Below, piece after piece: positions 24,321 through 33,275 of a stretch of 62,628 nt of DNA. The stretch is from Bacillota bacterium. Its GTDB lineage: Bacteria > Bacillota > Clostridia > Acetivibrionales > DUMC01. Where the stretch lies: NCBI GenBank assembly GCA_013314855.1, contig JABUEW010000004.1:1-62628 (forward strand), in the 5' to 3' direction. Numbering within the stretch: position 1 is the first letter of the stretch; each line of letters begins with the position of its first letter. Under the pieces are notes generated by a model. The model ran no database searches, was not told the DNA's origin, and was given only the letters and a program-made list of their open reading frames with translations. Made by a program: the position numbers and the translations under genes.

Positions 24321-26762
24321 ATGAAAAGATATTTGGTTTTGTTTTCCATAGCTCTTATTATTGGAATTTTATCTGCAGATCTTACCCAATCTCTTAAATT
24401 TATCATTATTACTCTGAGCATTCTTTGTATATTAATAAGCGTTTTAATTTATAAGGACAGGGCGCTTCTTTTTCCTTTAACGGGAATATTCGTTTTCTTT
24501 GCAATCGGTGCTTTTGAATACCTTTATATGGACAATGTAATTACACGAAAGTTTATAAATTTTAACGAGCAACAGGTTATTGTTCAAGGTGTAATATGTT
24601 CAAAACCCGAATATAAAGATGCGAATACCGAATATAAGGATGGGAGGATACGCTGTGAAATGGTTACCTACCAGGTTTCCTTCCTAAATAAAGAAAATGC
24701 CGGTGCTTCGCTAAATAAAGGAAATGCCGATACTTCTCAAACTAAAAATAAAGAAAGAATATCTAAGGGAAAAATCCTCTTAACAATATACGGGCAGGAC
24801 CTATTATTAGAGTACGGCAGCGAAATAGAAGTAACAGGGGTCCTTACCATTCCTAACAAAAGAAGAAATCCCGGGAGTTTAGACTACAGAAGGTATCTGG
24901 CAGGTTCCGGAATATCTGCAACAATATATACCAAAAGCAGCAATGTTAAAACCGGTAATACAAGGGATGAAGGCATTTTATTAAGAACAGGCCATATAGT
25001 GAGGGAGAGAATTATAAAAGTTATAAACTTAAGCTTGCCCGAAAGACAAGCTCCCCTCCTGAACGCAATGTTGACCGGTTACCGTGGAGAGGTTCCTGAT
25101 GAACTGCAAGAGAATTTCAGCGACTCAGGTTTAATCCATATTATGGCTGTGTCGGGACTCCACGTCGGATTTATTATGCTTCCCTTTGTGTTTGTTTTCA
25201 ATAAACTTGGCTTAAAAAAGAAGATTGCCAACCCAATCGTTATACTGGTTCTTTTAATATATGTACTGATAACCGGTCCTCAATCCTCGGTGCTCCGTGC
25301 GGTAATAATGGCCGTAACTGTACTTATTGGCCAGATGATATGGAGGGAGCCTGATACACTAACAAGTATTTCTTTTGCTTCCATTTTGATTTTGCTGTGG
25401 AGACCTCATATGCTTTTTAATGTCGGTTTCCAATTATCTTTTGCGGCTACTGTATCAATTGTTCTATTCAATAAAAACATAAAAGAATTTCTGAAGTCTA
25501 AGTATATTTCTGACAATGTTTCAAGTATCCTGGCAACAACCCTGTCAGCCCAGGCAGGTATTTTACCCATAACAGCGGTGTATTTCAACAAAGTGTCTCT
25601 CATTTCTGCCTTTTCCAATCTTTTAGTTGCGCCTATTACAGGGATTATAATCATGCTGGGGATGGCAATGGCTGGATTGGGCCAAATATACATCCTCTTT
25701 TCCCGGATAATAGGGTATATTAACACAGTTTTGCTTACATTTGTAATTTTTGTTTCAAAAACTGCAGGAAATCTACCTTTTGCTATGTTAAAAGTTGTTA
25801 CCCCTTCAATTCTTCTTATAACGGTATATTATATCTTAATATGGTTCTTATTCTGGTTTAAACCCAAGTATAAGGTTAAAATAAAGCCGGAATACTACAT
25901 CATTGCATTAATGTTCATTATTGCCTTTACTCTAATAGCAAACTTGCTTCCAGGAGAAATGGAGGTTGTTTTTTTGGACGTAGGTGAAGGTGATTCTGCA
26001 TTCATAAGGACCCCTTCGGGAAAAGCTGTTTTAATAGATGGAGGGGGTAAAAAAGGAGACAATTTCGAAGATGGAACTAATGTGGGTAATAAAGTGGTAA
26101 TACCCTTTTTACTTGAATTTGGAGTAACAAAACTTGATATGGTAGTGGTGACTCATGCCCATGAAGACCATATTAATGGTATTATGCCGGTACTGGAGGA
26201 AATAAAAGTTGAAAATGTGATCATTCCGGATTATATTATCGATGATGAGTTTGATAAATTATTGGATATTTGTAGCCAAAGGAAAATAAAAGTCACCTAT
26301 GTCAGCAAAGATAATTCCATAAATCTTGGTAAAGATACATATATAAAAATACTCAACCCCCCTAAAGACACAAAAAAAGGAGAACTGTCTTTAAATAATA
26401 GCTCTGTTGTGTTAAAATTATATTATAAAGATATGGAAATTCTTTTTTCCGGGGACATTGAGAAAGAAGTGGAAAATAGAATTATAGAGAGCATGCCCGA
26501 TGATATCAAAGCTGATGTTTTAAAAGTGCCTCACCATGGATCTCTTACTTCTTCAACACAGGAATTTCTTGAGCTTGTGGGACCGAAAGCTGCAGTAATC
26601 AGCGTGGGGAAAAACAATTACGGCCATCCTTCAAGTGATGTTTTAGACAGGTTGGCCGGAGTTGGGGCAAAAATTTTCCGGACCGATTTGAATGGAGCGG
26701 TAATCTTGAGGTCAAACGGAAAAATCATAAGGATAAAGGTGATGTGTAAAGATGAGTCTTGA
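24321..26762 (+). CDS. comEC: ComEC/Rec2 DNA-uptake channel (copy 1)
   Basis: 813 residues from ATG 24321; the earlier ATG at 24300 is rejected because AGGGGGA sits between the two, placed for the later one. An N-terminal DUF4131-type region is followed by the Competence domain with many membrane helices (GLIHIMAVSGLHVGFI, TGPQSSVLRA) and a C-terminal metallo-beta-lactamase-like domain with HAHEDH near residue 612 and KVPHHGS later. ComEC carries single-stranded DNA across the membrane during transformation; the C-terminal domain is thought to degrade the other strand. holA overlaps its end by 11 bp. The window's type IV pilus genes would supply the capture step. Confidence 0.95.
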   Translation: MKRYLVLFSIALIIGILSADLTQSLKFIIITLSILCILISVLIYKDRALLFPLTGIFVFFAIGAFEYLYMDNVITRKFINFNEQQVIVQGVICSKPEYKDANTEYKDGRIRCEMVTYQVSFLNKENAGASLNKGNADTSQTKNKERISKGKILLTIYGQDLLLEYGSEIEVTGVLTIPNKRRNPGSLDYRRYLAGSGISATIYTKSSNVKTGNTRDEGILLRTGHIVRERIIKVINLSLPERQAPLLNAMLTGYRGEVPDELQENFSDSGLIHIMAVSGLHVGFIMLPFVFVFNKLGLKKKIANPIVILVLLIYVLITGPQSSVLRAVIMAVTVLIGQMIWREPDTLTSISFASILILLWRPHMLFNVGFQLSFAATVSIVLFNKNIKEFLKSKYISDNVSSILATTLSAQAGILPITAVYFNKVSLISAFSNLLVAPITGIIIMLGMAMAGLGQIYILFSRIIGYINTVLLTFVIFVSKTAGNLPFAMLKVVTPSILLITVYYILIWFLFWFKPKYKVKIKPEYYIIALMFIIAFTLIANLLPGEMEVVFLDVGEGDSAFIRTPSGKAVLIDGGGKKGDNFEDGTNVGNKVVIPFLLEFGVTKLDMVVVTHAHEDHINGIMPVLEEIKVENVIIPDYIIDDEFDKLLDICSQRKIKVTYVSKDNSINLGKDTYIKILNPPKDTKKGELSLNNSSVVLKLYYKDMEILFSGDIEKEVENRIIESMPDDIKADVLKVPHHGSLTSSTQEFLELVGPKAAVISVGKNNYGHPSSDVLDRLAGVGAKIFRTDLNGAVILRSNGKIIRIKVMCKDES

Positions 26763-27753
26763 TGTTTTAAAAACACAAATAAAAAATAAGGATATCAAAT
26801 CCCTATACTTGTTCTATGGGCCTGAGGAATACCTTAAAAAATACTACATGGGAAGTATAGAGGAAATAATATTAGAAAAAAGCACCAGGGCTTTAAATAA
26901 AATTGTGATGGAAGATAAGGTAGAAGTTTCTAAAATTATAGATAATTGTGATACCTATCCCGTTTTTTCTCAAAAAAAGGTGGTTGTAGTTAAAAACTCC
27001 GGCCTGTTTAAAGGAAGCGAAGGAAGTAAAGAAGATACCGGGAAACTTATAGATTACATGAAAAACATACCTCCATTTACGTGCCTTATTTTTTATGAAA
27101 CAGAGGTGGACAAGCGTCTTCGCATTTATAATGCGATTAAAAAAGAAGGCCTAATAGTTGAGTTTCCTTACCAAAAGTCATATGACTTGGCCAAATGGGT
27201 GGTAAAGGTAGCAAAAGCAAATAAAAAAGAAATAAGTATGGAAACTGCTTCAATCCTGGTTGAGAAAAGCGGGCAGGAAATGACGGAAATACTGAATGAA
27301 ATAAATAAACTAATTGTCTATACCGGAGAAAAAAAAGTTATTGAAAGTGAAGATGTAAGGGAAGTGTGTAATACTTCCATAAAAAGCAAAATATTCGATT
27401 TGACAGACGCAATTGTGGAAAAGGACATAGCCAAGTCATTGAAGTATCTTGACGACATGATTACTTTGAGGGAGCCGGTGCCTATAATTATATATATGAT
27501 TGCAAGGCAGTTTAGGCAAATACTGGAGGCAAAAATCCTTGCCGGAAGTGGAGCAGGTTTGAAAGAAATCGCATCAAAGTTGAAAGTTTCGCCATATATT
27601 GCAGGCAAGATACAAAAACATGCAGAACAATTTTCTTTTCAGTGGCTTAACAGGAGCATCCAAGATATCTTTGAATGTGATGTTGCAATTAAAACAGGGA
27701 AAATGAAAGATAAAACGGCGGTAGAACTGTTAATTGCGAAACTGGTAGGATAG
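26752..27753 (+). CDS. holA: DNA polymerase III delta subunit (copy 1)
   Basis: 333 residues. The N-terminal signature KSLYLFYGPEEYLKKYY matches the HolA AAA+-like domain (degenerate P-loop), followed by the helical domain II/III that meets the clamp loader. HolA opens the beta clamp for loading. The comEC-holA-rpsT order is classic in Firmicutes. ATG 26752 lies inside the comEC end; AAAGGTGATG upstream is the ribosome-binding site. Confidence 0.94.
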   Translation: MSLDVLKTQIKNKDIKSLYLFYGPEEYLKKYYMGSIEEIILEKSTRALNKIVMEDKVEVSKIIDNCDTYPVFSQKKVVVVKNSGLFKGSEGSKEDTGKLIDYMKNIPPFTCLIFYETEVDKRLRIYNAIKKEGLIVEFPYQKSYDLAKWVVKVAKANKKEISMETASILVEKSGQEMTEILNEINKLIVYTGEKKVIESEDVREVCNTSIKSKIFDLTDAIVEKDIAKSLKYLDDMITLREPVPIIIYMIARQFRQILEAKILAGSGAGLKEIASKLKVSPYIAGKIQKHAEQFSFQWLNRSIQDIFECDVAIKTGKMKDKTAVELLIAKLVG

Positions 27754-27765
27754 AAAAAAACAAAA

Positions 27766-27801
27766 ATAAATAAAACGTACATTTGTACGTTTTATTTATT
27801 T
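27766..27801. terminator. Two-way terminator between holA and rpsT
   Basis: AATAAATAAAACGTAC and its perfect inverse GTACGTTTTATTTATT flank a 4-nt loop; the A/T-rich arms supply the U-tract in both directions. The right arm includes the end of rpsT. Confidence 0.9.
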
Positions 27802-28079
27802 ACTGTAGTATTAACTGTGATGTTGGCTGTATTAAAAGCTTTTGTGAGCTTGGATTTATTTCTTGCGGCAGTGTTCTTGTGTATTACATTTTTAGCCGCT
27901 GCTTTATCTAATGCTTTTATTGCATTTTTAAGAAACTCTGCAGCCTTAGGGTCGTTATTTTGAATTGCTATCTTGCATTTTTTAACTGCTGTCCTTAATG
28001 CGGACTTTCTCATGGCATTTATTAATCTTTTCTTCTCCGCAATTCGTACTCTCTTTATTGCTTTCTTGGTATTAGGCAA
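27792..28079 (-). CDS. rpsT: 30S ribosomal protein S20 (copy 1)
   Basis: 95 residues, very basic: MPNTKKAIKRVRIAEKKRLIN at the N-terminus, then helical repeats ending near KLTKAFN. The start codon is TTG (28079-28077), with GGGAGGGG about 10 nt upstream. A UUG start is also known for E. coli rpsT, where it takes part in translational self-control; the same control here is only a possibility. The short C-terminal extension (TANITVNTTVNK) extends into the terminator stem. Confidence 0.96.
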   Translation of the reverse strand: MPNTKKAIKRVRIAEKKRLINAMRKSALRTAVKKCKIAIQNNDPKAAEFLKNAIKALDKAAAKNVIHKNTAARNKSKLTKAFNTANITVNTTVNK

Positions 28080-28118
28080 GCTGTTTTCACCCCTCCCGAT
28101 AATTAATGAACGGAGTAA

Positions 28119-28147
28119 ATTCTATCATGAAAAAAAGTAAATTTCAA
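28119..28147 (-). promoter_or_regulatory. rpsT promoter
   Basis: Minus strand: TTGAAA, 17-bp spacer, TAGAAT, 40 bp upstream of the rpsT start. Confidence 0.8.
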
Positions 28148-28249
28148 GAGGAATGCAAAAAATAAATTAAGGAAAAATAAAAAGGAGTAAATTAACTAAC
28201 CAGCACAATATGTTAAATTAATAAAGAGCGGAAAGAAAGGAATGGTAAG

Positions 28250-29254
28250 ATGGAACAAATAAGAAATGTGGTTACGGATTTGGCAATAGAACTTCGTGAA
28301 CTGGTAAAGGAACGGAATGCAAAGCAAGTTCCCCCTAAGGAAGAAGAGATACCGGGAGTTGAGGTAACAAATGCCGGTACGGAGGAAATTAAAATATCAA
28401 GAGTAAAAATCAACTCTATCCAGGGACAAAATGCCCTTGGGAAACCCATGGGAAACTATATTACAATTGAAGTTCCGGGCATAAAATATAACGATATGGA
28501 CTTATATGAGAATACATGTAAGGCATTAGCTACAGAACTGGCTGGGATACTTAATCTTAAGGAAAAGTCTACGGTTTTGGTAGTAGGGCTTGGAAATTGG
28601 AATGTGACCTCTGATTCTCTCGGTCCAAAAGTTGTTTCAAAATTAATGGTAACAAGGCACCTGGTACAATATGTACCTGAGGAAGTAGAACAGGGAGTAA
28701 GGCCGGTGTGCGCAATAGCTCCCGGAGTATTGGGGATTACCGGAATAGAGACAGGAGAAATTATAAGAGGCATAGTTGACAGGATAAGGCCTGATTGTAT
28801 TATAGCAATTGATTCTCTTGCATCAAGAAGGCTCGATAGGGTAAATACAACAATACAAATTGCAGATACAGGCATATCCCCGGGATCAGGAGTAGGCAAT
28901 AAAAGGATGGACCTTTCCAGGGATACATTGGGAGTACCCGTTATAGCAATAGGTGTACCTACAGTTGTTGATGCGGCCACAATAGCTAATGATGTTATAG
29001 ACCTTGTCCTGGACAGTTTTATAAACCAGGCTGAGCAGGGAACCCAATTTTACAATATGCTTAAGAGCATAGACAGAAATGAAAAATACCAACTTATACA
29101 GAAAGTATTGGACCCGTATACGGGGAATTTAATTGTTACTCCGAAAGAAATAGACGAGGTTATTGAAAGGATAGCAAAAGTGATTGCCAACGGGATTAAT
29201 ATTGCTGTCCACCAGGGAATTACTCTGGATGATGTTAACAGGTATTTGCATTAA
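28250..29254 (+). CDS. gpr: Germination (spore) protease GPR (copy 1)
   Basis: 334 residues. The sequence matches the GPR family along its length: VVGLGNWNVTSDSLGPKVV, LAPGVLG-like IAPGVLGITGIETGEII, DSLASRRLDRVNTTIQIADTGI-type core, and a C-terminal MDLSRDTLGVPVIAIGVPTVVDAATI region. GPR is made as a zymogen in the forespore and degrades small acid-soluble spore proteins at germination; the first ~15 residues are the likely propeptide. AAAGGA lies 9 nt before ATG 28250. Divergent placement from rpsT is usual in clostridia. It shows that the organism makes endospores. Confidence 0.95.
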   Translation: MEQIRNVVTDLAIELRELVKERNAKQVPPKEEEIPGVEVTNAGTEEIKISRVKINSIQGQNALGKPMGNYITIEVPGIKYNDMDLYENTCKALATELAGILNLKEKSTVLVVGLGNWNVTSDSLGPKVVSKLMVTRHLVQYVPEEVEQGVRPVCAIAPGVLGITGIETGEIIRGIVDRIRPDCIIAIDSLASRRLDRVNTTIQIADTGISPGSGVGNKRMDLSRDTLGVPVIAIGVPTVVDAATIANDVIDLVLDSFINQAEQGTQFYNMLKSIDRNEKYQLIQKVLDPYTGNLIVTPKEIDEVIERIAKVIANGINIAVHQGITLDDVNRYLH

Positions 29255-29260
29255 AAACTG

Positions 29261-29290
29261 TTGACATCAATTTAACAAATGATTTATAAT
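29261..29290 (+). promoter_or_regulatory. Promoter of the glycine riboswitch-serA unit
   Basis: TTGACA, 18-bp spacer, TATAAT, ending 20 bp before the first aptamer. Confidence 0.85.
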
Positions 29291-29309
29291 AAAACTAATT
29301 TAATAAAGT

Positions 29310-29485
29310 CGGATGATTGATGGGGGAGAGATATTCCTTAAAGCTTTGGAAGCAGAGGAATACACCGAAGGAGTTGCACTCTCAGGTAAAAAGACCTCGT
29401 CAGGACGGACCTCTGGAGAGACCGTTGTCGGCGCCGAAGGGGCAAGGCTTAAAATGGGCCAATCTCTCAGGCAAAAGGACAGAGT
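29310..29485 (+). promoter_or_regulatory. Tandem glycine riboswitch (copy 1)
   Basis: Two consecutive aptamers are visible. The first has GGGGGAGAGA (29322), CACCGAAGGAG and CTCTCAGGTAAAAAGACC. The second has CTCTGGAGAGACC (29411), GCCGAAGGGGCAA and CTCTCAGGCAAAAGGACAGAG (ending 29484). These are the conserved P1/P3 elements of the class, which binds glycine. Target by position is serA, 148 bp downstream. Confidence 0.93.
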
Positions 29486-29538
29486 GGGTTGCTAAAAGAA
29501 AATGCAATATGCATTTTGTCATACTTGGTTTACTACAG

Positions 29539-29580
29539 AGGTCATGTTCCGTAAGGACTTGACCTTTCAATTTATTATTA
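29539..29580 (+). terminator. Hairpin between glycine riboswitch and serA
   Basis: AGGTCATGTTCC pairs with GGACTTGACCT (one mismatch, one bulge), followed by a T-rich tail (TTCAATTTATTATT). It is the likely expression platform: a conditional terminator. Confidence 0.6.
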
Positions 29581-29632
29581 AAGCGGTAGGTTTGCACAAC
29601 TGATTAAACTAAAAAGGGGAGGTTTTGTATTT

Positions 29633-31240
29633 ATGAGGATTATTGTAACAGATAAAATGGCAGAAGACGGAATTGAATATTTAAGGGAGAAAGGGTTTGA
29701 AGTTGATACCAGGTTTGGCATTTCCCCTGAAGAGCTGCTCCAGGTAATTGAAAACTATAATGCGATTATTGTAAGAAGTGAAACAAAAGTAACAGAAAAA
29801 GTTATCGAAAAGGGAAAGAATCTTAAGGTTGTAGGTCGAGCCGGGAACGGCATAGACAATATAGATGTTAACGCCTGTACAAAAAGAGGCATCCTGGTTG
29901 TAAATACGCCTGAAGGGAACATAATGGCGGCAGCCGAGCTAACGATAGGCATGGCATTTGCCCTGTTCAGGAATATACCCCAAGCCTATATGGCAGCTAA
30001 AAATAAGGATTTCAGAAGGAATAGGTTTGTAGGAAATGAACTCGATGGTAAAGTTGCAGGCGTTGTGGGACTTGGAAGAATTGGTTCAATTGTAGCTTCA
30101 AAACTGAAAGCCCTGAATATGAAAGTTATTGCCTATGACCCTTTTGTTACCGACGAGCGGTTTGAAAAGATGGGAATAGTAAAATGTGAAACCCTTGAAG
30201 AGTTAATGAAACAGGCTGATATGATTACCGTCCACATTCCAAAGACGGACAAAAGCCAGGGGCTCATAGGAGAAAAAGAGTTGAAATTATGTAAAAAAGG
30301 TGTCAGGATAATAAATGTGGCAAGAGGTGGTGTTATTGATGAAAAAGCGCTGTACAACGCCCTGAAGGAAGGCCGTGTTGCAGGAGCTGCCATAGACGTT
30401 TTTGAAAAAGAACCTAATTTCAACAAGAAACCGGAAGAACAGGATTATACCAACCCATTGCTGGAGTTGGACAACGTTATTTATACTCCTCATCTTGGGG
30501 CATCAACAGAAGAGGCAAACCATAATGTAAGCCTCGGGGTTGCTAAACTTATTGAAGGTGCATTAAAAGGCGAAGTAGTTGCTGCAGTCAACATGCCCCC
30601 AATTAAAGCTGACAATTTGAATGGCATAAAACCCTACGTAGAAATAGCTGAAATACTAGGGAAAATATATTACCAGGCAGAAAAGAATACCGTGCACAAA
30701 ATAGAGGTTATATACAGCGGGGATCTTGCCCAAAAAGACACAAAACTTATATCTCTTTCAGTTTTGAAAGGTTTTCTTGAACATGCAGGTAAAGATACGG
30801 TAAATTATGTAAACGCCGGGTATATTGCAAAAAGCATGGGCATAGAAATGGTAGAAAGCAAAAGCACAAACCTGGACAAATACACCAACCTTATAACTGT
30901 TAAGTTTGTTACCAGGGAAAGGGAACTCAGTGTATCGGGTACCGTATTTGCAAAAGAAGAAATAAGGATAGTAGATTTCTTCGGATATAAACTCGACTTT
31001 GAACCGACACCCTATGTTATTGCTATCCAAAACATAGACAAACCCGGAATTATAGGAAGAATCGGTACCATCCTCGGCGCAAATAATATTAATATTGCAG
31101 CTATGCAGTGGAGCAGGAACAGGAAGAGCGACAACAAGGCGGTAGCTTTTGTAAGCGTAGACTGTGAAGTGCCGGATAACATCTTGCAGCAGTTAAGGCA
31201 AATAGACGGTGTATTAAAAGCAACAATGCTCACTTTTTAG
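29633..31240 (+). CDS. serA: D-3-phosphoglycerate dehydrogenase (copy 1)
   Basis: 535 residues, full length for the long (type I) enzyme. The substrate-binding segment VVGRAGNGIDNIDV, the NAD-binding VVGLGRIGSIVASKL, the INVARGGVIDEKAL segment and the catalytic His in TPHLGASTEEA are all present. An allosteric-substrate-binding-type domain follows, and an ACT domain closes the protein (YVIAIQNIDKPGIIGRIGTIL). It catalyses the first committed step of serine, hence glycine, synthesis. AGGGGAGG lies just upstream of ATG 29633. The upstream glycine riboswitch suggests end-product control. Confidence 0.95.
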   Translation: MRIIVTDKMAEDGIEYLREKGFEVDTRFGISPEELLQVIENYNAIIVRSETKVTEKVIEKGKNLKVVGRAGNGIDNIDVNACTKRGILVVNTPEGNIMAAAELTIGMAFALFRNIPQAYMAAKNKDFRRNRFVGNELDGKVAGVVGLGRIGSIVASKLKALNMKVIAYDPFVTDERFEKMGIVKCETLEELMKQADMITVHIPKTDKSQGLIGEKELKLCKKGVRIINVARGGVIDEKALYNALKEGRVAGAAIDVFEKEPNFNKKPEEQDYTNPLLELDNVIYTPHLGASTEEANHNVSLGVAKLIEGALKGEVVAAVNMPPIKADNLNGIKPYVEIAEILGKIYYQAEKNTVHKIEVIYSGDLAQKDTKLISLSVLKGFLEHAGKDTVNYVNAGYIAKSMGIEMVESKSTNLDKYTNLITVKFVTRERELSVSGTVFAKEEIRIVDFFGYKLDFEPTPYVIAIQNIDKPGIIGRIGTILGANNINIAAMQWSRNRKSDNKAVAFVSVDCEVPDNILQQLRQIDGVLKATMLTF

Positions 31241-31372
31241 TGAAGCTCACTTTTCAGGAAAGCGCAACAGATTGTTGACAATGAATTTTAATGGCGGTTA
31301 AAGAATATTTGGCACAAGCGGAAAACAATAAAAAAACGGGAAACAAACAAGAAAGAGGCAGCAATAGTTACT

Positions 31373-31738
31373 ATGGTGACGGCAACTGTTTTTATAATGG
31401 GGCTGGTTGTGGGGAGCTTCCTTAACGTATGTATCTACCGCATACCGCGACGTGAATCGGTGGTTGCGGGCGCTTCGCATTGCCCTGATTGCGGCAGAAA
31501 AATAAAATGGTATGACATGGTGCCTGTCTTAAGCTATATACTGCTAAAAGGCAGGTGCCGTTTTTGCAAAAACAGGATATCTTTAAGGTATCCTGTTGTC
31601 GAATTTTTAAACGGGATAACCTGGCTTACCCTGCACATTATCCTAGGCCTTTCGGTATGGTTTGTGTTAAGCTGTATTGTTGTGTCTTGTATGTATGTCA
31701 TATTTTTCATGAGGAAGGATAAAACAATGGGAGAGTAA
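31373..31738 (+). CDS. Prepilin-peptidase-like protein with N-terminal domain only (copy 1)
   Basis: 121 residues. The protein matches the N-terminal part of type IV prepilin peptidases (GSFLNVCIYRIPRRESVV, two CxxC pairs in SHCPDCGRKIKWYDMVPVLSYI and GRCRFCKNRISLRYPVVE). It stops after two more membrane segments with no GxGD motif and no catalytic Asp pair. Complete enzymes are around 250 residues. This part is linked to N-methylation of pilins, so the product might be a methylase-only protein or a remnant. No frameshifted second half is seen in the ~160 bp before the pilin gene. It lies between serA and pilin on the same strand. Confidence 0.82.
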   Translation: MVTATVFIMGLVVGSFLNVCIYRIPRRESVVAGASHCPDCGRKIKWYDMVPVLSYILLKGRCRFCKNRISLRYPVVEFLNGITWLTLHIILGLSVWFVLSCIVVSCMYVIFFMRKDKTMGE

Positions 31739-31787
31739 AAATTATGTCTTTTTTTATAATAAAATAGAAAGAGTGATCAAAAAATAT

Positions 31788-31817
31788 TTGTTTACATTTT
31801 GCAAGATATGATATAAT
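31788..31817 (+). promoter_or_regulatory. Pilin gene promoter
   Basis: TTGTTT, 18-bp spacer, TATAAT; a 15-bp spaced TTTACA is an alternative -35. It leaves an ~75-nt leader before the pilin start with AGGGGAGG as ribosome-binding site. Confidence 0.65.
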
Positions 31818-31898
31818 ATAATTGGAGGAATTTAATATAATAGTAGTAAAATAGGTAGGGATTACTATTAAATTTATTTTTTAGGGGAGGTCAAAGCT

Positions 31899-32264
31899 AT
31901 GATTAACAAATTCATGAAAGGATTCAAAAAGAACAAGAAAGGTTTCACCCTGGTTGAACTTATGGTAGTAGTTGCAATCATCGGTATACTTACGGCGATA
32001 GCCGTGCCCATCTACACAAATTCACAGCAAAAGGCCAGGGAAGCTGCGGACGCAGCAAATGAAAGGATCTTGAAGGGTGCTGCAGCCATGTACCTAGCGG
32101 ATGAAGGCTTGCCGACCAGCGACGAAGTATGGGACGGTACCGCTGGTCAGAATTGGGAAGATTACCTGGAATCCTGGCCCGAGTGCCAAGTAGATACTAC
32201 CAAGAATTTCAAAGTAACTATTGGTACTGATGGCTCAATAACTGTTGAGCAAGTAACTCCATAA
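31899..32264 (+). CDS. Type IV pilin, class III-like signal (copy 1)
   Basis: 121 residues. The prepilin leader FMKGFKKNKKG ends at the cleavage site G/FTLVELMVVVAIIGIL, with Glu at position 5 of the mature protein, then an alpha-1 spine. The C-terminal head is short (~80 residues) and acidic with one Cys (PECQVD). It has its own promoter and a strong ribosome-binding site, fitting the major pilin. It would be processed by a prepilin peptidase, which the adjacent short protein could not do alone. Confidence 0.93.
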   Translation: MINKFMKGFKKNKKGFTLVELMVVVAIIGILTAIAVPIYTNSQQKAREAADAANERILKGAAAMYLADEGLPTSDEVWDGTAGQNWEDYLESWPECQVDTTKNFKVTIGTDGSITVEQVTP

Positions 32265-32377
32265 GAACAATACGATTAATTTTTCTTACTAATTCCAGGT
32301 ATGACATATATATTGAAAGCATGACTTATTTAAGCTTTATATGCCTTGCGTTACTTTATCATGAGAAGACATGCATA

Positions 32378-32411
32378 TTACAAAGGGAGTAAATGATTAC
32401 TCCCTTTGTAA
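32378..32411 (+). other. Perfect 15-bp hairpin in pilin 3' region
   Basis: TTACAAAGGGAGTAA and TTACTCCCTTTGTAA are perfect inverses with a 4-nt loop (ATGA). No T run follows, so it more likely stabilises or separates the pilin mRNA end than terminates it. Confidence 0.7.
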
Positions 32412-32602
32412 ACATGGAGAGCAAGGAAATGTTGTTTTCTCATATTTGTGTTACATTTTTTATGTTATATTCTTGTTGTTTATGGCAAAAGCTTAGTGCC
32501 ATATTTATTTAATATTTGATTTTTTGATTTGATAATAGTGTAATTTATAAATAATGTTATTGTATAAAAAATATTAATTAAATTAAAAAATATAAAAATA
32601 TA

Positions 32603-32628
32603 TTGATTATAAAGGTTGATTATAAAGG
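32603..32628 (+). repeat. 13-bp tandem repeat carrying the ribosome-binding site
   Basis: TTGATTATAAAGG occurs twice head to tail; the second copy ends in AAGGGG, the Shine-Dalgarno sequence of the gene at 32638. Changes in repeat number would alter the leader spacing. Confidence 0.75.
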
Positions 32629-32637
32629 GGAAAGAAC

Positions 32638-33195
32638 ATGCCTGCCGATTGGGATGGGAACAATATTCCTAGTGGTTTTAAAAGCAAAATTGTCCAATTT
32701 TTTAATAAAAATAAACTTCTTGTATATGCCTTACCGCTATTAATTATCCTTATCGTCGTATTAATAATTTTGTACTCGAATAGAGGTATCGGAGGTAATA
32801 TCAAAGACCGCCCTGCTGGCGGGGAAGCTTTAGATACGGGGCAGATTGGCAATTTAATTGAAGAGATAGAAGATAAGGTCGAAGTACTCCCAAACGTAGT
32901 CCGTCCGGTTGACCAGCAACAGCAAACTGCTGCACAGGCAGCTGAAAAATCCGACGATGCGGTATTGTATAACCCGTTTGAACAGCCAATGGTGCTTTCT
33001 GGGATATTGTATGCTGAAAACGGAAACAGTGTTGCTATTATAGAAACAAGTGAAAAGTCATATATTGTAAGAAAAGGTGATAGTGTAGGTACAAGCTGGA
33101 AAGTGGAAGAAATAACCGACAACACGGTGGTTTTAAAAGCTGGAGAAAAGGAGACCACGTTAAGCATATTGAAAAATGAACATATTGAAAAATGA
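32638..33195 (+). CDS. PilP/GspC-like pilus assembly protein (copy 1)
   Basis: 185 residues. One N-terminal membrane helix (residues ~29-47), a Q/A-rich linker (~70-105), then a compact domain (NPFEQPMVLSGILYAENGNSVAIIE... VRKGDSVGTSWKVEEI) resembling the HR domain of GspC/PilP proteins, which connect the inner-membrane pilus platform to the secretin. The charged residues before the helix put the C-terminus outside. The pilQ-like gene follows ~70-80 bp later. Confidence 0.75.
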   Translation: MPADWDGNNIPSGFKSKIVQFFNKNKLLVYALPLLIILIVVLIILYSNRGIGGNIKDRPAGGEALDTGQIGNLIEEIEDKVEVLPNVVRPVDQQQQTAAQAAEKSDDAVLYNPFEQPMVLSGILYAENGNSVAIIETSEKSYIVRKGDSVGTSWKVEEITDNTVVLKAGEKETTLSILKNEHIEK

Positions 33196-33275
33196 AATAC
33201 AATACAATAAAATAAAATAAAATTAGTAAAAAAGCAATAAAAAATACAGAAACAAAAGATAAGGTGACACATTCA

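Larger units (their letters stand above)
32265..32637 (+). other. Intergenic region between pilin and PilP-like gene
   Basis: 373 bp, very A+T-rich, with no open frame of note. It contains a perfect 15-bp-stem hairpin at 32378-32411 and a 13-bp tandem repeat at 32603-32628 ending in the ribosome-binding site. Confidence 0.6.

Noticed and set aside
29313-29562. Overlapping 60- and 81-codon open frames (also at 41853-42102)
   Set aside because: They lie within the tandem glycine riboswitch; the conserved features are RNA elements and no ribosome-binding site supports translation.
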